From: a virus
Direction: 5' to 3' (one strand)
Length of the DNA stretch: 36,380 nucleotides
IMG/VR virus record: IMGVR_UViG_3300030102_003105
Span: 1 to 36,380 of that record
In this document: positions 24,338 to 32,571 of the stretch, one piece after another
How the letters are laid out: the number at the start of each line of letters is the position of its first letter
Numbering within the stretch: position 1 is the first letter of the stretch
Position numbers and translations under genes: made by a program
Notes under the pieces: model-generated
What the model was told of the DNA's origin: nothing
Databases searched by the model: none
The model's input: the letters and a program-made list of their open reading frames with translations, nothing else

Positions 24338-24802
24338 CTATGTTGATGCAATAAAAATTTGAACATCAACAGCATTACTACCAGGATTAACTTGTATACT
24401 TGCAATATCAGCCATCGTTCCAAAACTAGGTGATGTGTCTGCTTCTGCTAACATTAAATCATCAGCACTACCAAGTATATGACTTTCACCTGCAGCTAGT
24501 TTTACCTGATAAAGTGTTGCTGCTCCAACTACTGCCAATTCAATAGCTTCTGCATCATCTAAATTAGTAATTCTTATATATTTGCTGTTTTGAATATCAA
24601 TTGCATTTGCTGCTCCATGAACATCTGCATTAAAACTAGCTATTGTAGTTGTTTGAGATGCGGTACAGCTAACTATTCTTTGAAATATATCAGAAATGCT
24701 AGTAATATTAAATGTATTAGTACTACCTTGGTTTTTACCATTTAGTGTTATTGACTCAGATATTGTAACTGTCATTGTTGAGGCTGTTACTGTACTTGCC
24801 AT
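24338..24802 (-). CDS. Beta-rich virion protein (154 aa)
   Basis: The Ser/Thr/Ala-rich sequence begins MASTVTASTMTVTISESITL and is predicted as a beta sandwich. The middle carries NSKYIRITNLDDAEAIELAV and the end IQVNPGSNAVDVQIFIAS. This pattern occurs in small structural proteins of tailed phages (tail completion or decoration). It follows the connector genes in the late operon, so a tail-interface protein is likely. No family assignment is possible by eye. Confidence 0.5.
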   Translation of the reverse strand: MASTVTASTMTVTISESITLNGKNQGSTNTFNITSISDIFQRIVSCTASQTTTIASFNADVHGAANAIDIQNSKYIRITNLDDAEAIELAVVGAATLYQVKLAAGESHILGSADDLMLAEADTSPSFGTMADIASIQVNPGSNAVDVQIFIAST

Positions 24803-24811
24803 TTTTTACTC

Positions 24812-25198
24812 CTATTTTAGTGAATCAGACGTTTCGTCTGTATCATCTTTTAATAATCTATGCGAATCTGCTAATAATGGTATTCTAGTATATCTGCCTT
24901 CAGGAACAGTCCAAGTGCCTCCGTTAGCTTCACAATCAGCTTGATTAGAATAACTACCAATACTGCAAAATGCATCTGATGGTGTAGAAAGAATTTCAAC
25001 TTTTGTAATATCTACAACAGAGTCATCTAATTTATACCATCTTTGTTTTGAATTTAAATTTTGTATTTTTTCTGTAGTATAATGTTGAACTTTACCTGAC
25101 ATATCCATTAGTGCGTCATTTATAAGTTGTACCATATACTGTTCGGGTTGCCTTCCCATTGTATATTCTATTTGTTGTATTAATTCTTTAACGGTCAT
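24812..25198 (-). CDS. Putative connector-region protein with paired-cysteine GGTW motif (128 aa)
   Basis: The start is ATG 25198 (MTVKELIQQIEYTMGRQPEQ) behind GGAGG, overlapping the upstream stop by 11 bases. A longer frame from 25255 would run back into the connector gene without a ribosome site. The N-terminal half is helical; the second half is beta-like and contains FCSIGSYSNQADCEANGGTW, two cysteines 12 apart closed by GGTW, a loop that suggests a disulphide or metal clip exposed on the particle. A head-tail completion role is inferred from its place after the adaptor. Confidence 0.5.
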   Translation of the reverse strand: MTVKELIQQIEYTMGRQPEQYMVQLINDALMDMSGKVQHYTTEKIQNLNSKQRWYKLDDSVVDITKVEILSTPSDAFCSIGSYSNQADCEANGGTWTVPEGRYTRIPLLADSHRLLKDDTDETSDSLK

Positions 25199-25853
25199 CT
25201 CTACCTCCACCAGTAGTAGCAGGAACTGCTTGTCTTGGAGCTTGAACACTTGCAACGCCCATCATCTGTAAAGCCTGCGTATAATCTTGTTTTAATGCTG
25301 TAATCATAGGAATATAAAGTTCTGTATCTTCTTCTGAAGCAAGTAAATATTCAGCCATTTTAATTGCGGCATATAAGACCACAATATACTCCATATCATT
25401 AGATAAATTAGCTATAGCACTATCACCATGCGCTATCTGTGTAAGTGGCAAAAATAACACTTCTGCAGTTTGGCTAGCAGTAGGGTCTGGAAACACATTA
25501 AGCACAGAGTTTTTAATAAAATATACTGGGTCTGTTTCTTTTGCATGCATTAAGTCATTTGTATCTGTAACTCTAGAAGCCAACACAGGAGACACTTGTC
25601 TACATATTTGATTAAAACCTTTTGAGTCTTTTCTTGTTACAGCCATTATAGGACCAATAGTATTTGTATTTAATGCAAGTGTAGAAGATGAATTGTTAAG
25701 TTCTGTATGCGTAACACATTCTAATAACTTATCAGGAGGTAAAACATTATACAGTTGTTTAAGACCATCTCTTAAAAATTGGTCCATAGCATCAGTATCT
25801 GTTGATATTGCTTCTCCTACTAAATCTTGTAATTGTGCATTAAATGTTGCCAC
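25188..25853 (-). CDS. Head-tail adaptor/connector candidate (221 aa)
   Basis: The protein is helical at the N terminus (FNAQLQDLVGEAISTDTDAM), with AMDQFLRDGLKQLYNVLP typical of phage adaptor proteins that form a ring under the portal. It is followed by a beta region carrying DPVYFIKNSVLNVFPDPT and a long C-terminal helix pair (MEYIVVLYAAIKMAEYLL). Domain order and position after the capsid genes support a head-tail connector. It couples to both neighbours (one-base overlap upstream, 11 bases downstream). Confidence 0.6.
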   Translation of the reverse strand: MATFNAQLQDLVGEAISTDTDAMDQFLRDGLKQLYNVLPPDKLLECVTHTELNNSSSTLALNTNTIGPIMAVTRKDSKGFNQICRQVSPVLASRVTDTNDLMHAKETDPVYFIKNSVLNVFPDPTASQTAEVLFLPLTQIAHGDSAIANLSNDMEYIVVLYAAIKMAEYLLASEEDTELYIPMITALKQDYTQALQMMGVASVQAPRQAVPATTGGGRDDR

Positions 25854-26050
25854 TATCTTCTATTCCTATCTGCTATATCTTGGTCTATAGTTGTTGTAGT
25901 AAACTCTACTTTAGTTTGTCCACTCCAAGTTTTTCTCATGTTTATATATTTACCTATATCTCCAGAGGTTTGATTAAAATTTTTTTTATGTTTACAACTT
26001 CCTGGTTTTACTGTTTTTTTACAGTCTTCACAGTATATAAATATAGCCAT
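25853..26050 (-). CDS. Small metal-binding protein (65 aa)
   Basis: The start carries IYCEDCKKTVKPGSCKHKKN: CxxC then CxH, a compact Cys3His-type zinc knuckle, followed by a basic and Thr-rich tail (TKVEFTTTTIDQDIADRNRR). The ATG at 26050 shares a base with the stop of the 10-codon gene just upstream. GGGAGA inside that mini-gene is its nearest ribosome site, at a long 11-base spacing, so translation coupled from the mini-gene is likely. A small late zinc protein could be structural. The role is unknown. Confidence 0.6.
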   Translation of the reverse strand: MAIFIYCEDCKKTVKPGSCKHKKNFNQTSGDIGKYINMRKTWSGQTKVEFTTTTIDQDIADRNRR

Positions 26051-26082
26051 TATATTTTAGTTCTCCCAATTGTTTTATCCAT
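26050..26082 (-). CDS. Ten-residue mini-gene between two late genes
   Basis: The frame runs ATG 26082 to TAA 26050-26052 and encodes MDKTIGRTKI. It has its own GGAGAG four bases upstream, overlapping the previous stop, and its stop is joined to the ATG of the zinc-knuckle gene (TAATG). It could be a real micro-protein or a translation-coupling leader that carries ribosomes onto the next gene. The arrangement is exact but the product is too short for composition tests. Confidence 0.35.
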   Translation of the reverse strand: MDKTIGRTKI

Positions 26083-26083
26083 A

Positions 26084-26437
26084 CTACTCTCCTGTAAAAG
26101 TGCTACTAGCTACTAGTGTTTGTGCTTCTGTTTTAGTTAATACACTAAAGTTAGGATAGTCTAGCCCATAACCTAGTTCCATAAGCTCTGTAAGTATACC
26201 ATCTTTCATAGACCATTCACCTTTAATAATAACATAAGACTTATCGTGTGAATATCTGGGCGGGCCTACTTTGCCACTCATTATAATATCATTCCATGTA
26301 GGTGCTGACATATAAGTTACTTCTTCAGTTTCTTCATTAACTGATTCTACTATAGGGTATAACCCTTTTATTTTGTCACCAACAGCACTATCAAATGCAC
26401 TGCTAGGTATACAAAAATACATTTCATAATGTGCCAT
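26084..26437 (-). CDS. Hypothetical late protein (117 aa)
   Basis: The ATG at 26437 shares a base with the stop of the large LamG gene. The sequence starts MAHYEMYFCIPSSAF, then PTWNDIIMSGKVGPPRYSHD, KSYVIIKGEWS and a helical LTELMELGYGLDY. It looks like a small alpha/beta domain with a strand-rich centre. Placement after the large LamG protein suggests a chaperone or assembly partner for it, but no homology is recognised. Confidence 0.55.
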   Translation of the reverse strand: MAHYEMYFCIPSSAFDSAVGDKIKGLYPIVESVNEETEEVTYMSAPTWNDIIMSGKVGPPRYSHDKSYVIIKGEWSMKDGILTELMELGYGLDYPNFSVLTKTEAQTLVASSTFTGE

Positions 26438-29400
26438 TATCTGTGACTCCTTTTACCTGCGTTATAATTTCTTAATACTTCATCTTCACTTAATTCTTTA
26501 TCATAAAAACATAAATCATCTAATTCACCGCTAAATGGTAAACCTTTATTAAATCTGCTTCCAAGATACAAATCTTGCGCACTGTTATCTAAAGCTACAC
26601 CATTAACATTTGTTCCTATATTAACAGCCTCAACATCTGCTGTACCTACATATATTTTCATATCAGCAGAAGTAGTAAGACCCTCATGTGTTCCTGATAC
26701 AAAATACCATGTACCTACTGTCATAGCTCCAGAAGAAAGCCCCCCATTATTACTGCTTCCTGTATTAACAGATACTTCAGTATTGTCTTTTTCTACAGTA
26801 AATACTGCTAATCTGCCTGATGAATGTTTAAATAAAAATCCATCGGTACCATCACCTCTATCAAATATAATAGTTGTTTGACTAGTATTTGGAGATTCTA
26901 ATTTTACCCAACAAGTAAATGAAAAAGCGCTTCCAATAAAATTAATATTATCGCCTGGACTTGTACCACTTCCTGTAGGAACAAGACCATAGTTGTTTTG
27001 AGGTGCTTCACCTAAAGGAGTTGTTAAATTAAAACTATTAGTAGTTCTTTGTCTATTCATAAAAAACCCTTGTGAATCTCTCGAGCTATCTACACCTGCT
27101 GTAATAAGCATTGTTTCTGTAATAAGCGTGCCAGGAGTACCATCATTAGTTCCAGGGTTTGCTAAGTTAGTCCATGTATTTCCGTATATGCCATTATTTC
27201 TCCAATATCCTGCTAAATTAGCAGTTCCTATAGAATGGTTTCTAGAGTCAATTGGAGTTCCTTCATTGTAAAGTTCTAACATTTCAGATTCTGACATATG
27301 TGCTTTAAAATAGCTTGCTTGTGCTATACATCCTGGCATAGAGTCATAATGAATCCCACCTCCATAACCAAGTCTAAAATCTTTTGCTGTAACGCCATGG
27401 TCTCCAGATGAGGTTGCTTGCTCATAATGACCATTTACCATCATTCTCATTGAGGTACCATTAACTTTAGGAATAACTACTGCTACATGATTCCATTCAC
27501 CTATATTTATTTTATTAGTAGATGTCATAGAATTAGAATTAGCAGTTCCAGATACTCTTCTTGTAATCACAATTTTATCAGTAGTACTTATAGTTACTCT
27601 AAATCCATAGCCACCTGTAGATGGGTCTGCATCATCTCCATTCCAAGCTATTTGGTCTAATAATCCTTGATTGTAGCCTAACTTTTGTGGAAAAAACCAA
27701 ATATCTAATGTTGTCCATGCTCCTGATGTTATAGAACCGCAACTTATTGAGCCACCAGCAGTATCTTTTGAACCATAACTAAAACCTAACTGATTATAAG
27801 ACTGCAATGCTGTTTGAGGTACATCAAGTTGTTGGTCTGCATCTGTCCATCCTGCTGCTACACCTACTTCTTTAACAGATACATTATCAACAGTAAAAAC
27901 ATTGTTACTTCCACTATTGTTAGTAGCTGAAGTACAATTTATTCTTAATGCTCCACTAGCGTCTCCTGCTACTATATCAGCATAATAAGTTTGTTCTGTA
28001 GTAGTTATTGTTCCATCACTAGGACTTCCATCACTAGCCTTTACAGCCACTCCTGTATTTCCTATAACAAAATTTATTTTTAAATCTGTATCAGAGCCTG
28101 ATATAAAATCTAAATCAGCTTGAACTCTATAAGTTCTTCCAGCAACTATTGAACTTCCCATATTTGCTAAAGTAAGTTGCGCTCCTTGTGCAGTTCCACC
28201 ACCATCTACTGTTATTTGCATTTTACCAGCCACAGCACTATTTACATCTACAGCTCCACTATTATAAGCAGTCCAATTACCACTACCTGCAAAAGTCCTA
28301 TTATTTGCAGTTGTACTTAATTCATCACCATAAAATACAGTTGTTGCGCTATTTTTATCGTTTATTGGAAATATTTTTACATCGCTAATAGTAAAATCAG
28401 CTGCTGCAGTACCGTCTCTTTCTATTCTAAAATCTAAATCTGTAACGCTATTTTCAGGACTAACAATATAACTATATGTTCCTACTTCTGAAACACTTAA
28501 ATATTCTGTAGTATTTTGTGGTCTTACTCTTACACTTCCATTTGTAAGTTCACTAACAGTAAATTCAAATTTATAAGTAGTGCCATATTTTAAAATTTCT
28601 GGAACATAAACTGCTTGTATATGACTTCCATCAGTACTTCTAATTCTTATAGTTTTATTATCATGGTCAAATGTACAAAATGTAGTAGAATTATCTGCAT
28701 TAGTAGTCCAGTCACCAAAATTACTAGTTGATGTTCCACTATCATTAAAAGTTGAACTCCAATTTACAATATCATCACCAATCCCTGTATTAGAAGCATC
28801 AAGTACAAAAGATTGGTCACCTCTATGACCTTCATTCATTGGGTACCATAGTTTAAGATTAGAGTTAGTTAGCGATGTACCACCTCTATTTAATGCTAAT
28901 TGTTCTGGATTAAGATAATCATATTCTGCATCAGCAGCTGTCCACACAGAGTTCCATATTTGAAAATCAGACATCATTCCTAAATAAAAATCTGAAGCAG
29001 CAGAACCATCCCATTCTTGACCAATACTAAATTTGGCACTACCTGATACTGTGTCTCGCAAAGTACTAGTTCCATTAGCAACACCATTTCTATAAAATTT
29101 TAAAGATGTGCCTTCTTTTGTTATTACAAGCCTTTCCCATGAACCTGACAAGGCTCCAGTTGTATTACTTAGGTCAGCACCAGAACTTGAATAAGCTCTT
29201 ATATTGTTATCTGAACCTGTTATATAAAAAAACAATCTATTATTAGCACTGCTATCATGAAATGAAAAAAGTATTCTTCCGCCAGGACCTCCAGTATAAC
29301 CATCAAGAGTAGGTTTAATCCATATAGCTACAGTAAAATCAGAGTCTGCAAGAGAAGCTACACCATCTGCTGTTAAATAATCAGTAACACCATCAAACTC

Positions 29401-29502
29401 TAATGCTCTACCTGAATATATTTGTGCGTTATTGTTGTTGCCAGAAGTATCTAATCCTCTAGCTCGTGTTGGTTTTAATATTGTTTGTATTGTAGCTGGC
29501 AT
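26437..29502 (-). CDS. Multi-LamG virion protein (1021 aa)
   Basis: Three concanavalin A-like LamG modules are visible at about residues 33-200 (FDGVTDYLTADG ... SDFTVAIWIKP), 570-770 and 815-1015 (SFTCWVKLES ... GELDDLCFYDKELSEDEVL). Two further beta-sandwich, carbohydrate-binding-like modules lie between them at about 244-380 and 385-547, both ending in a 'TISDVKIF / TVDNVSVKEV' strand. LamG and such modules bind glycans. A virion surface role, as head fibre or receptor-binding protein, is likely. No enzyme active site is visible. It is coupled by one-base overlaps to both neighbours and follows a shorter LamG paralogue. Confidence 0.75.
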   Translation of the reverse strand: MPATIQTILKPTRARGLDTSGNNNNAQIYSGRALEFDGVTDYLTADGVASLADSDFTVAIWIKPTLDGYTGGPGGRILFSFHDSSANNRLFFYITGSDNNIRAYSSSGADLSNTTGALSGSWERLVITKEGTSLKFYRNGVANGTSTLRDTVSGSAKFSIGQEWDGSAASDFYLGMMSDFQIWNSVWTAADAEYDYLNPEQLALNRGGTSLTNSNLKLWYPMNEGHRGDQSFVLDASNTGIGDDIVNWSSTFNDSGTSTSNFGDWTTNADNSTTFCTFDHDNKTIRIRSTDGSHIQAVYVPEILKYGTTYKFEFTVSELTNGSVRVRPQNTTEYLSVSEVGTYSYIVSPENSVTDLDFRIERDGTAAADFTISDVKIFPINDKNSATTVFYGDELSTTANNRTFAGSGNWTAYNSGAVDVNSAVAGKMQITVDGGGTAQGAQLTLANMGSSIVAGRTYRVQADLDFISGSDTDLKINFVIGNTGVAVKASDGSPSDGTITTTEQTYYADIVAGDASGALRINCTSATNNSGSNNVFTVDNVSVKEVGVAAGWTDADQQLDVPQTALQSYNQLGFSYGSKDTAGGSISCGSITSGAWTTLDIWFFPQKLGYNQGLLDQIAWNGDDADPSTGGYGFRVTISTTDKIVITRRVSGTANSNSMTSTNKINIGEWNHVAVVIPKVNGTSMRMMVNGHYEQATSSGDHGVTAKDFRLGYGGGIHYDSMPGCIAQASYFKAHMSESEMLELYNEGTPIDSRNHSIGTANLAGYWRNNGIYGNTWTNLANPGTNDGTPGTLITETMLITAGVDSSRDSQGFFMNRQRTTNSFNLTTPLGEAPQNNYGLVPTGSGTSPGDNINFIGSAFSFTCWVKLESPNTSQTTIIFDRGDGTDGFLFKHSSGRLAVFTVEKDNTEVSVNTGSSNNGGLSSGAMTVGTWYFVSGTHEGLTTSADMKIYVGTADVEAVNIGTNVNGVALDNSAQDLYLGSRFNKGLPFSGELDDLCFYDKELSEDEVLRNYNAGKRSHR

Positions 29503-30293
29503 TATGAAAGTGTCCCATGATTTGAACCATGATGGTCTTTTACACCGCCTGTACCGCTTTCTCCAGATGTATTTGTTTCAACATCTAAATTCCACCATGA
29601 TACTAAGTTTGTTTTTTCGCTGTCTGTTAATCCAGCATAATTCTTGTTCATTATTGATTTAATTTGTGGTTGTGTTAAGCATGAACTATAAGCAAACACG
29701 TTAGCTAAATAACAATTTGTATGGTAGTTGAAACTCCCACCTGATGCGTACCCTGCTCCAAAAGTTTTAAAAGTAAATTTAGTTGATTCTAAATGGTCAT
29801 TATTATCTTGACTACCATCTATACTATCTGTTGAATCTACTGTGATGGTCCCTAGTAAAGCTCCATCTATATAGCAATCAATCTTTGAAGAATCAGATGC
29901 AAAAACTAAATGTTTCCACGTATTTAATGGTAGATTACTATTACTACCAAATGAATAGTACCCCCCATCTTCTTCTCTGTAAAATATATGAGTACTACTT
30001 CTATTTATACCAAAGTTTTTAGTTGTAGCATTTGTACCAAATAACCAATCATAACTATCTTTAGTTAAGTAGTTTATCCAACATCCTACTGTATAAGTTG
30101 TTGCGCTTGTAAAAACATTAGATGACATTACTACATAATCATCAATACCATCAAAAAATGCAGCACCATCACTACATGGTACCACACTACCTGCATTGTA
30201 TTGATGTTTTAGTACGAGGCTATCTGTTACTATACCAGGTGTTATAGGTTTAGAAATTGCTCTTGATAAATTACTACCTAATCCTAAAGGCAT
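29502..30293 (-). CDS. LamG-domain virion protein (263 aa)
   Basis: A short N-terminal arm (MPLGLGSNLSRAISKPI) leads into one LamG-type jelly roll: AAFFDGIDDYVVMSS, TTYTVGCWINYLTKD, LNTWKHLVFASDSSKIDCYI, DGALLGTI, and the closing CLTQPQIKSIMNKNYAGL with WWNLD. The arm may anchor the protein to the capsid or tail while the lectin-like domain faces outward. It is a clear paralogue of the larger LamG protein encoded next. Its ATG lies two bases from the previous stop. Glycan binding is inferred. Confidence 0.72.
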   Translation of the reverse strand: MPLGLGSNLSRAISKPITPGIVTDSLVLKHQYNAGSVVPCSDGAAFFDGIDDYVVMSSNVFTSATTYTVGCWINYLTKDSYDWLFGTNATTKNFGINRSSTHIFYREEDGGYYSFGSNSNLPLNTWKHLVFASDSSKIDCYIDGALLGTITVDSTDSIDGSQDNNDHLESTKFTFKTFGAGYASGGSFNYHTNCYLANVFAYSSCLTQPQIKSIMNKNYAGLTDSEKTNLVSWWNLDVETNTSGESGTGGVKDHHGSNHGTLS

Positions 30294-30294
30294 A

Positions 30295-30597
30295 TTAACC
30301 TATATAAGCTATTACTGCACCAGAAGTTAAATCTATACTAGTCCAACGACCATAAATAGTCATTCCTGCTGGTATAGTTTCTGAAGCCATTGTGTTACCA
30401 TTATATGAACCTACACCATAACCATTTGTAGTATCTGCAGGTGTTAAGGCATTAAATACAGTATCTTCTACACATTGTATTGCTACAAAACTTCCTGAGT
30501 GTACAGAAGTGTCTGATATGAATTTAGCTCCAGCCTGACCTAAAGCAGCATTTTGTGCTTCTACGACTGAAAGTTTATGTAAACTTGAGTTTGCCAT
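30295..30597 (-). CDS. Small beta-rich virion protein (100 aa)
   Basis: The ATG at 30597 has AAAAGGAGAA upstream. The sequence starts MANSSLHKLSVVEAQNAALG and continues with strands (SGSFVAIQCVEDTVFNALTP, PAGMTIYGRWTSIDLTSGAV), ending IAYIG. The size and beta composition suit a small head or head-surface protein, here next to the decoration protein, capsid and LamG genes. No specific family is recognised. It begins a sub-block after a 143-base structured gap. Confidence 0.55.
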   Translation of the reverse strand: MANSSLHKLSVVEAQNAALGQAGAKFISDTSVHSGSFVAIQCVEDTVFNALTPADTTNGYGVGSYNGNTMASETIPAGMTIYGRWTSIDLTSGAVIAYIG

Positions 30598-30740
30598 TTT
30601 ATTCTCCTTTTGAGTGTACTTTAAGCTCTGGCATGAGCATGAACGTACTTGTTATAAAAAATTCTTAGTAGATTCGGGGCAAGCCTTTTATATGACATGC
30701 CCCATAGTTCTACAAAACTATTAAACCTTATTGTTTTGGT
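30598..30740 (-). promoter_or_regulatory. Structured late intergenic region with possible promoter
   Basis: Two hairpins stand shoulder to shoulder: ATAGTT/AACTAT (30704-30721, six-base loop) and GGGGCA/TGCCCC (30676-30703, 16-base loop). A GCTC/GAGC hairpin lies nearer the next gene (30625-30638). On the minus strand TTGTAG and TATAAA are 17 bases apart, a possible sigma70-like promoter whose -35 lies in the first loop and -10 in the second. The second stem has no T-run directly after it. Function may be mRNA processing, attenuation or boosted expression after the capsid genes. Confidence 0.4.
30621..30698 (-). CDS. Possible 25-residue basic peptide in the structured gap
   Basis: A frame from ATG 30698 to TAA 30621-30623 encodes a basic, His/Tyr/Leu-containing peptide beginning MSYKRLAPNLLRIF and ending HAHARA. 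It overlaps two of the hairpins. Only a weak GGGG precedes it, with no standard ribosome site. Codons such as GCC CCG are unusual for this genome. It might be a real small virion peptide, or the constraint may be at the RNA level. Confidence 0.25.
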   Translation of the reverse strand: MSYKRLAPNLLRIFYNKYVHAHARA

Positions 30741-31193
30741 TTATGAAACAGATATTCCACCATCAGCTTTAGTTTGTCCTGAAACGTAATAGTTAGAACC
30801 ATCACACCAAACGTCAATAAAATCACCTTTGATAGCTACGCCATCTGCAAAAGTAACTGTTGAACATCCAGTACTAGATACACCATCATCACTAGTATCA
30901 ACTTCTAATTCGTTAATACCGTTAACAATAATAACATTAGCATCAGAGCCTTCACCTTCTATAACAGTGTATGAACCACTAGAAGGAGCAGCTTTAACTA
31001 CAAACTTACAATACCAACCTGCACCTGCGTTAGCAACTGCTGGTAAAGTTGTTGCAAATTCTGTAGCTGAATTTAAAAGAAATATAGAACCAGAATCAGC
31101 TTCTGTTAATGTAGATGCTGCTAAAAGTTCTTTTACTTTTAATTTGTGAGAACCTGTAAAATTACTATTTTCATTTAAAAAATCACTTCTCAT
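30741..31193 (-). CDS. Capsid decoration/head protein candidate (150 aa)
   Basis: Directly downstream of the major capsid gene (one-base gap). The first 25 residues form a basic arm (NFTGSHKLKVKELLAASTLT), followed by a compact beta domain (SGSIFLLNSATEFATTLPAV, YCKFVVKAAPSSGSYTVIEG) ending DVWCDGSNYYVSGQTK. The beta domain has the same strand-ending style as the tip of the tail fibre (CDGSNYYV versus CTGSEWIV). Position and composition fit a decoration protein that caps capsid hexamers; the call is contextual. Confidence 0.6.
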   Translation of the reverse strand: MRSDFLNENSNFTGSHKLKVKELLAASTLTEADSGSIFLLNSATEFATTLPAVANAGAGWYCKFVVKAAPSSGSYTVIEGEGSDANVIIVNGINELEVDTSDDGVSSTGCSTVTFADGVAIKGDFIDVWCDGSNYYVSGQTKADGGISVS

Positions 31194-31194
31194 C

Positions 31195-32544
31195 TTACAC
31201 GTCCTCCAAGTTAATCAGTGCATGAGTTTCTGGTAGAGTTACTTCAAGACCTGCTTCTGTTAGAATCATATCTTTACGTAAATCTTCGTCTGCTTGTTGC
31301 ACGTTAGTTGTAATTGATGTATCTCTATTTAAACCGTTACCAACTAATGGTCTGTAAGCTACTTGGTCTAAATCAACAAAAGCCATATGTCCAGAAGCGT
31401 TGTTTCTAAATAGTGGCTCTGCTACCATAGATGCTGAACCATGTACAGTATCAACTGATAACACTGTGTGTCCAAATGCACCTTTACTAGATGGGAAATT
31501 ATATCTTTGGTCATCATTAGACAATGAATTAGAAATAAATCCACCGTTTAACTTATTGAAGTGAGACATAACTGGTCTTGATACTAAGCAAAGCTTTTTA
31601 TCAGAACCACCTCTAGCAGGGTCATACATTGTTTCAAATGCTGTTAATAAACCATCAAATGTTAATTCAGATGCAGAATAAGAAGCTAAAAATGGTGTAG
31701 ACTCAGCATAAGCACCAATACTACCATCGTCTGTTGCTGTTCCATTTTTAATAATATGACCAACTATACCATCAGTATATTGAATACCGCTTCTACTACC
31801 TTTCATACCAAAAAGCATTGCTCTTTCAATGTCAATTTTATGTTCTCTTAATTTAAGATTCCATATTCTATCCCATTCATCAGCATACCCTCTGTATACA
31901 GTAGCTCTAGCTGTGTTAGACATTTCACAAGCTGTTTTAAAGATTTGAGTGTAACCAAATCCATCATCTAACTTTTGTGAAAATACATCTGGTGCGCCAG
32001 AACCTTGCTCATATGATGTACCAATAATAACAGCTTCACCATTGTCGTCTAATGTTGTTGCGCCACCGCCAGAAGATTCAACTGTTTTTACAACAATTGA
32101 AGTATCAGATGCGCCATGAGAAACAGATTCAATTCTACCCATAGCTTGAGTAATAGCTTCTGTATCTGCTCCTGCAGTATTTACATTTTGCGCAAACTGT
32201 ATAACCATACCTTTAATTAAAAAGTCTACACTAGCGCCACCTGAAGTATCAACTAATAAAGTTGTGTTACTTCCTGGAGTAGCTAATGATTGAGCGCCTT
32301 TAATTAAGAAACTACGGTCTGTCATGTGAACTTTTGTTCTATCTTCTAAAAACCTAAACTGAGAATCAGTTGTAGGTACTTTTCCTACTTTTGACAAGTA
32401 TACAAAAAATGGTGACTCATCTGGAGCTAAATCTGCGATTCTATCGCTAAAGTCATACAGTCTTCTTGTACTTAAACTAGCACTGTCTGTAGTATTGCTC
32501 CCTGGAGTTCCAAAATTAACTTGCCCTTGATTAAATGTCGGCAT
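31195..32544 (-). CDS. Major capsid protein, SU10-like (449 aa)
   Basis: The sequence resembles the SU10 major capsid protein family (DUF5309-type HK97 fold). The N terminus is followed by RRLYDFSDRIADLAPDESPF, FFVYLSKVGKVPTTDSQFRF and LEDRTKVHMTDRSFLIKGAQ, and the C-terminal part carries FGHTVLSVDTVHGSASMVAE and RKDMILTEAGLEVTLPETHA. It lies after the scaffold gene in the conserved order portal, scaffold, capsid. AAAGGAG precedes ATG 32544. No protease gene or N-terminal cleaved domain is seen, which fits a separate scaffold. Confidence 0.85.
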   Translation of the reverse strand: MPTFNQGQVNFGTPGSNTTDSASLSTRRLYDFSDRIADLAPDESPFFVYLSKVGKVPTTDSQFRFLEDRTKVHMTDRSFLIKGAQSLATPGSNTTLLVDTSGGASVDFLIKGMVIQFAQNVNTAGADTEAITQAMGRIESVSHGASDTSIVVKTVESSGGGATTLDDNGEAVIIGTSYEQGSGAPDVFSQKLDDGFGYTQIFKTACEMSNTARATVYRGYADEWDRIWNLKLREHKIDIERAMLFGMKGSRSGIQYTDGIVGHIIKNGTATDDGSIGAYAESTPFLASYSASELTFDGLLTAFETMYDPARGGSDKKLCLVSRPVMSHFNKLNGGFISNSLSNDDQRYNFPSSKGAFGHTVLSVDTVHGSASMVAEPLFRNNASGHMAFVDLDQVAYRPLVGNGLNRDTSITTNVQQADEDLRKDMILTEAGLEVTLPETHALINLEDV

Positions 32545-32571
32545 GTTATCTCCTTTACCGTTTTATATTAT

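Noticed and set aside
24812-25255. Longer start (25255) for the GGTW-motif protein
   Set aside because: It would add 19 residues read out of frame within the connector gene without a ribosome site; ATG 25198 has GGAGG.
30676-30703. Intrinsic terminator formed by GGGGCA/TGCCCC
   Set aside because: The loop is 16 bases and the nearest T-run on the minus strand is about 14 bases past the stem, too far for a standard terminator.
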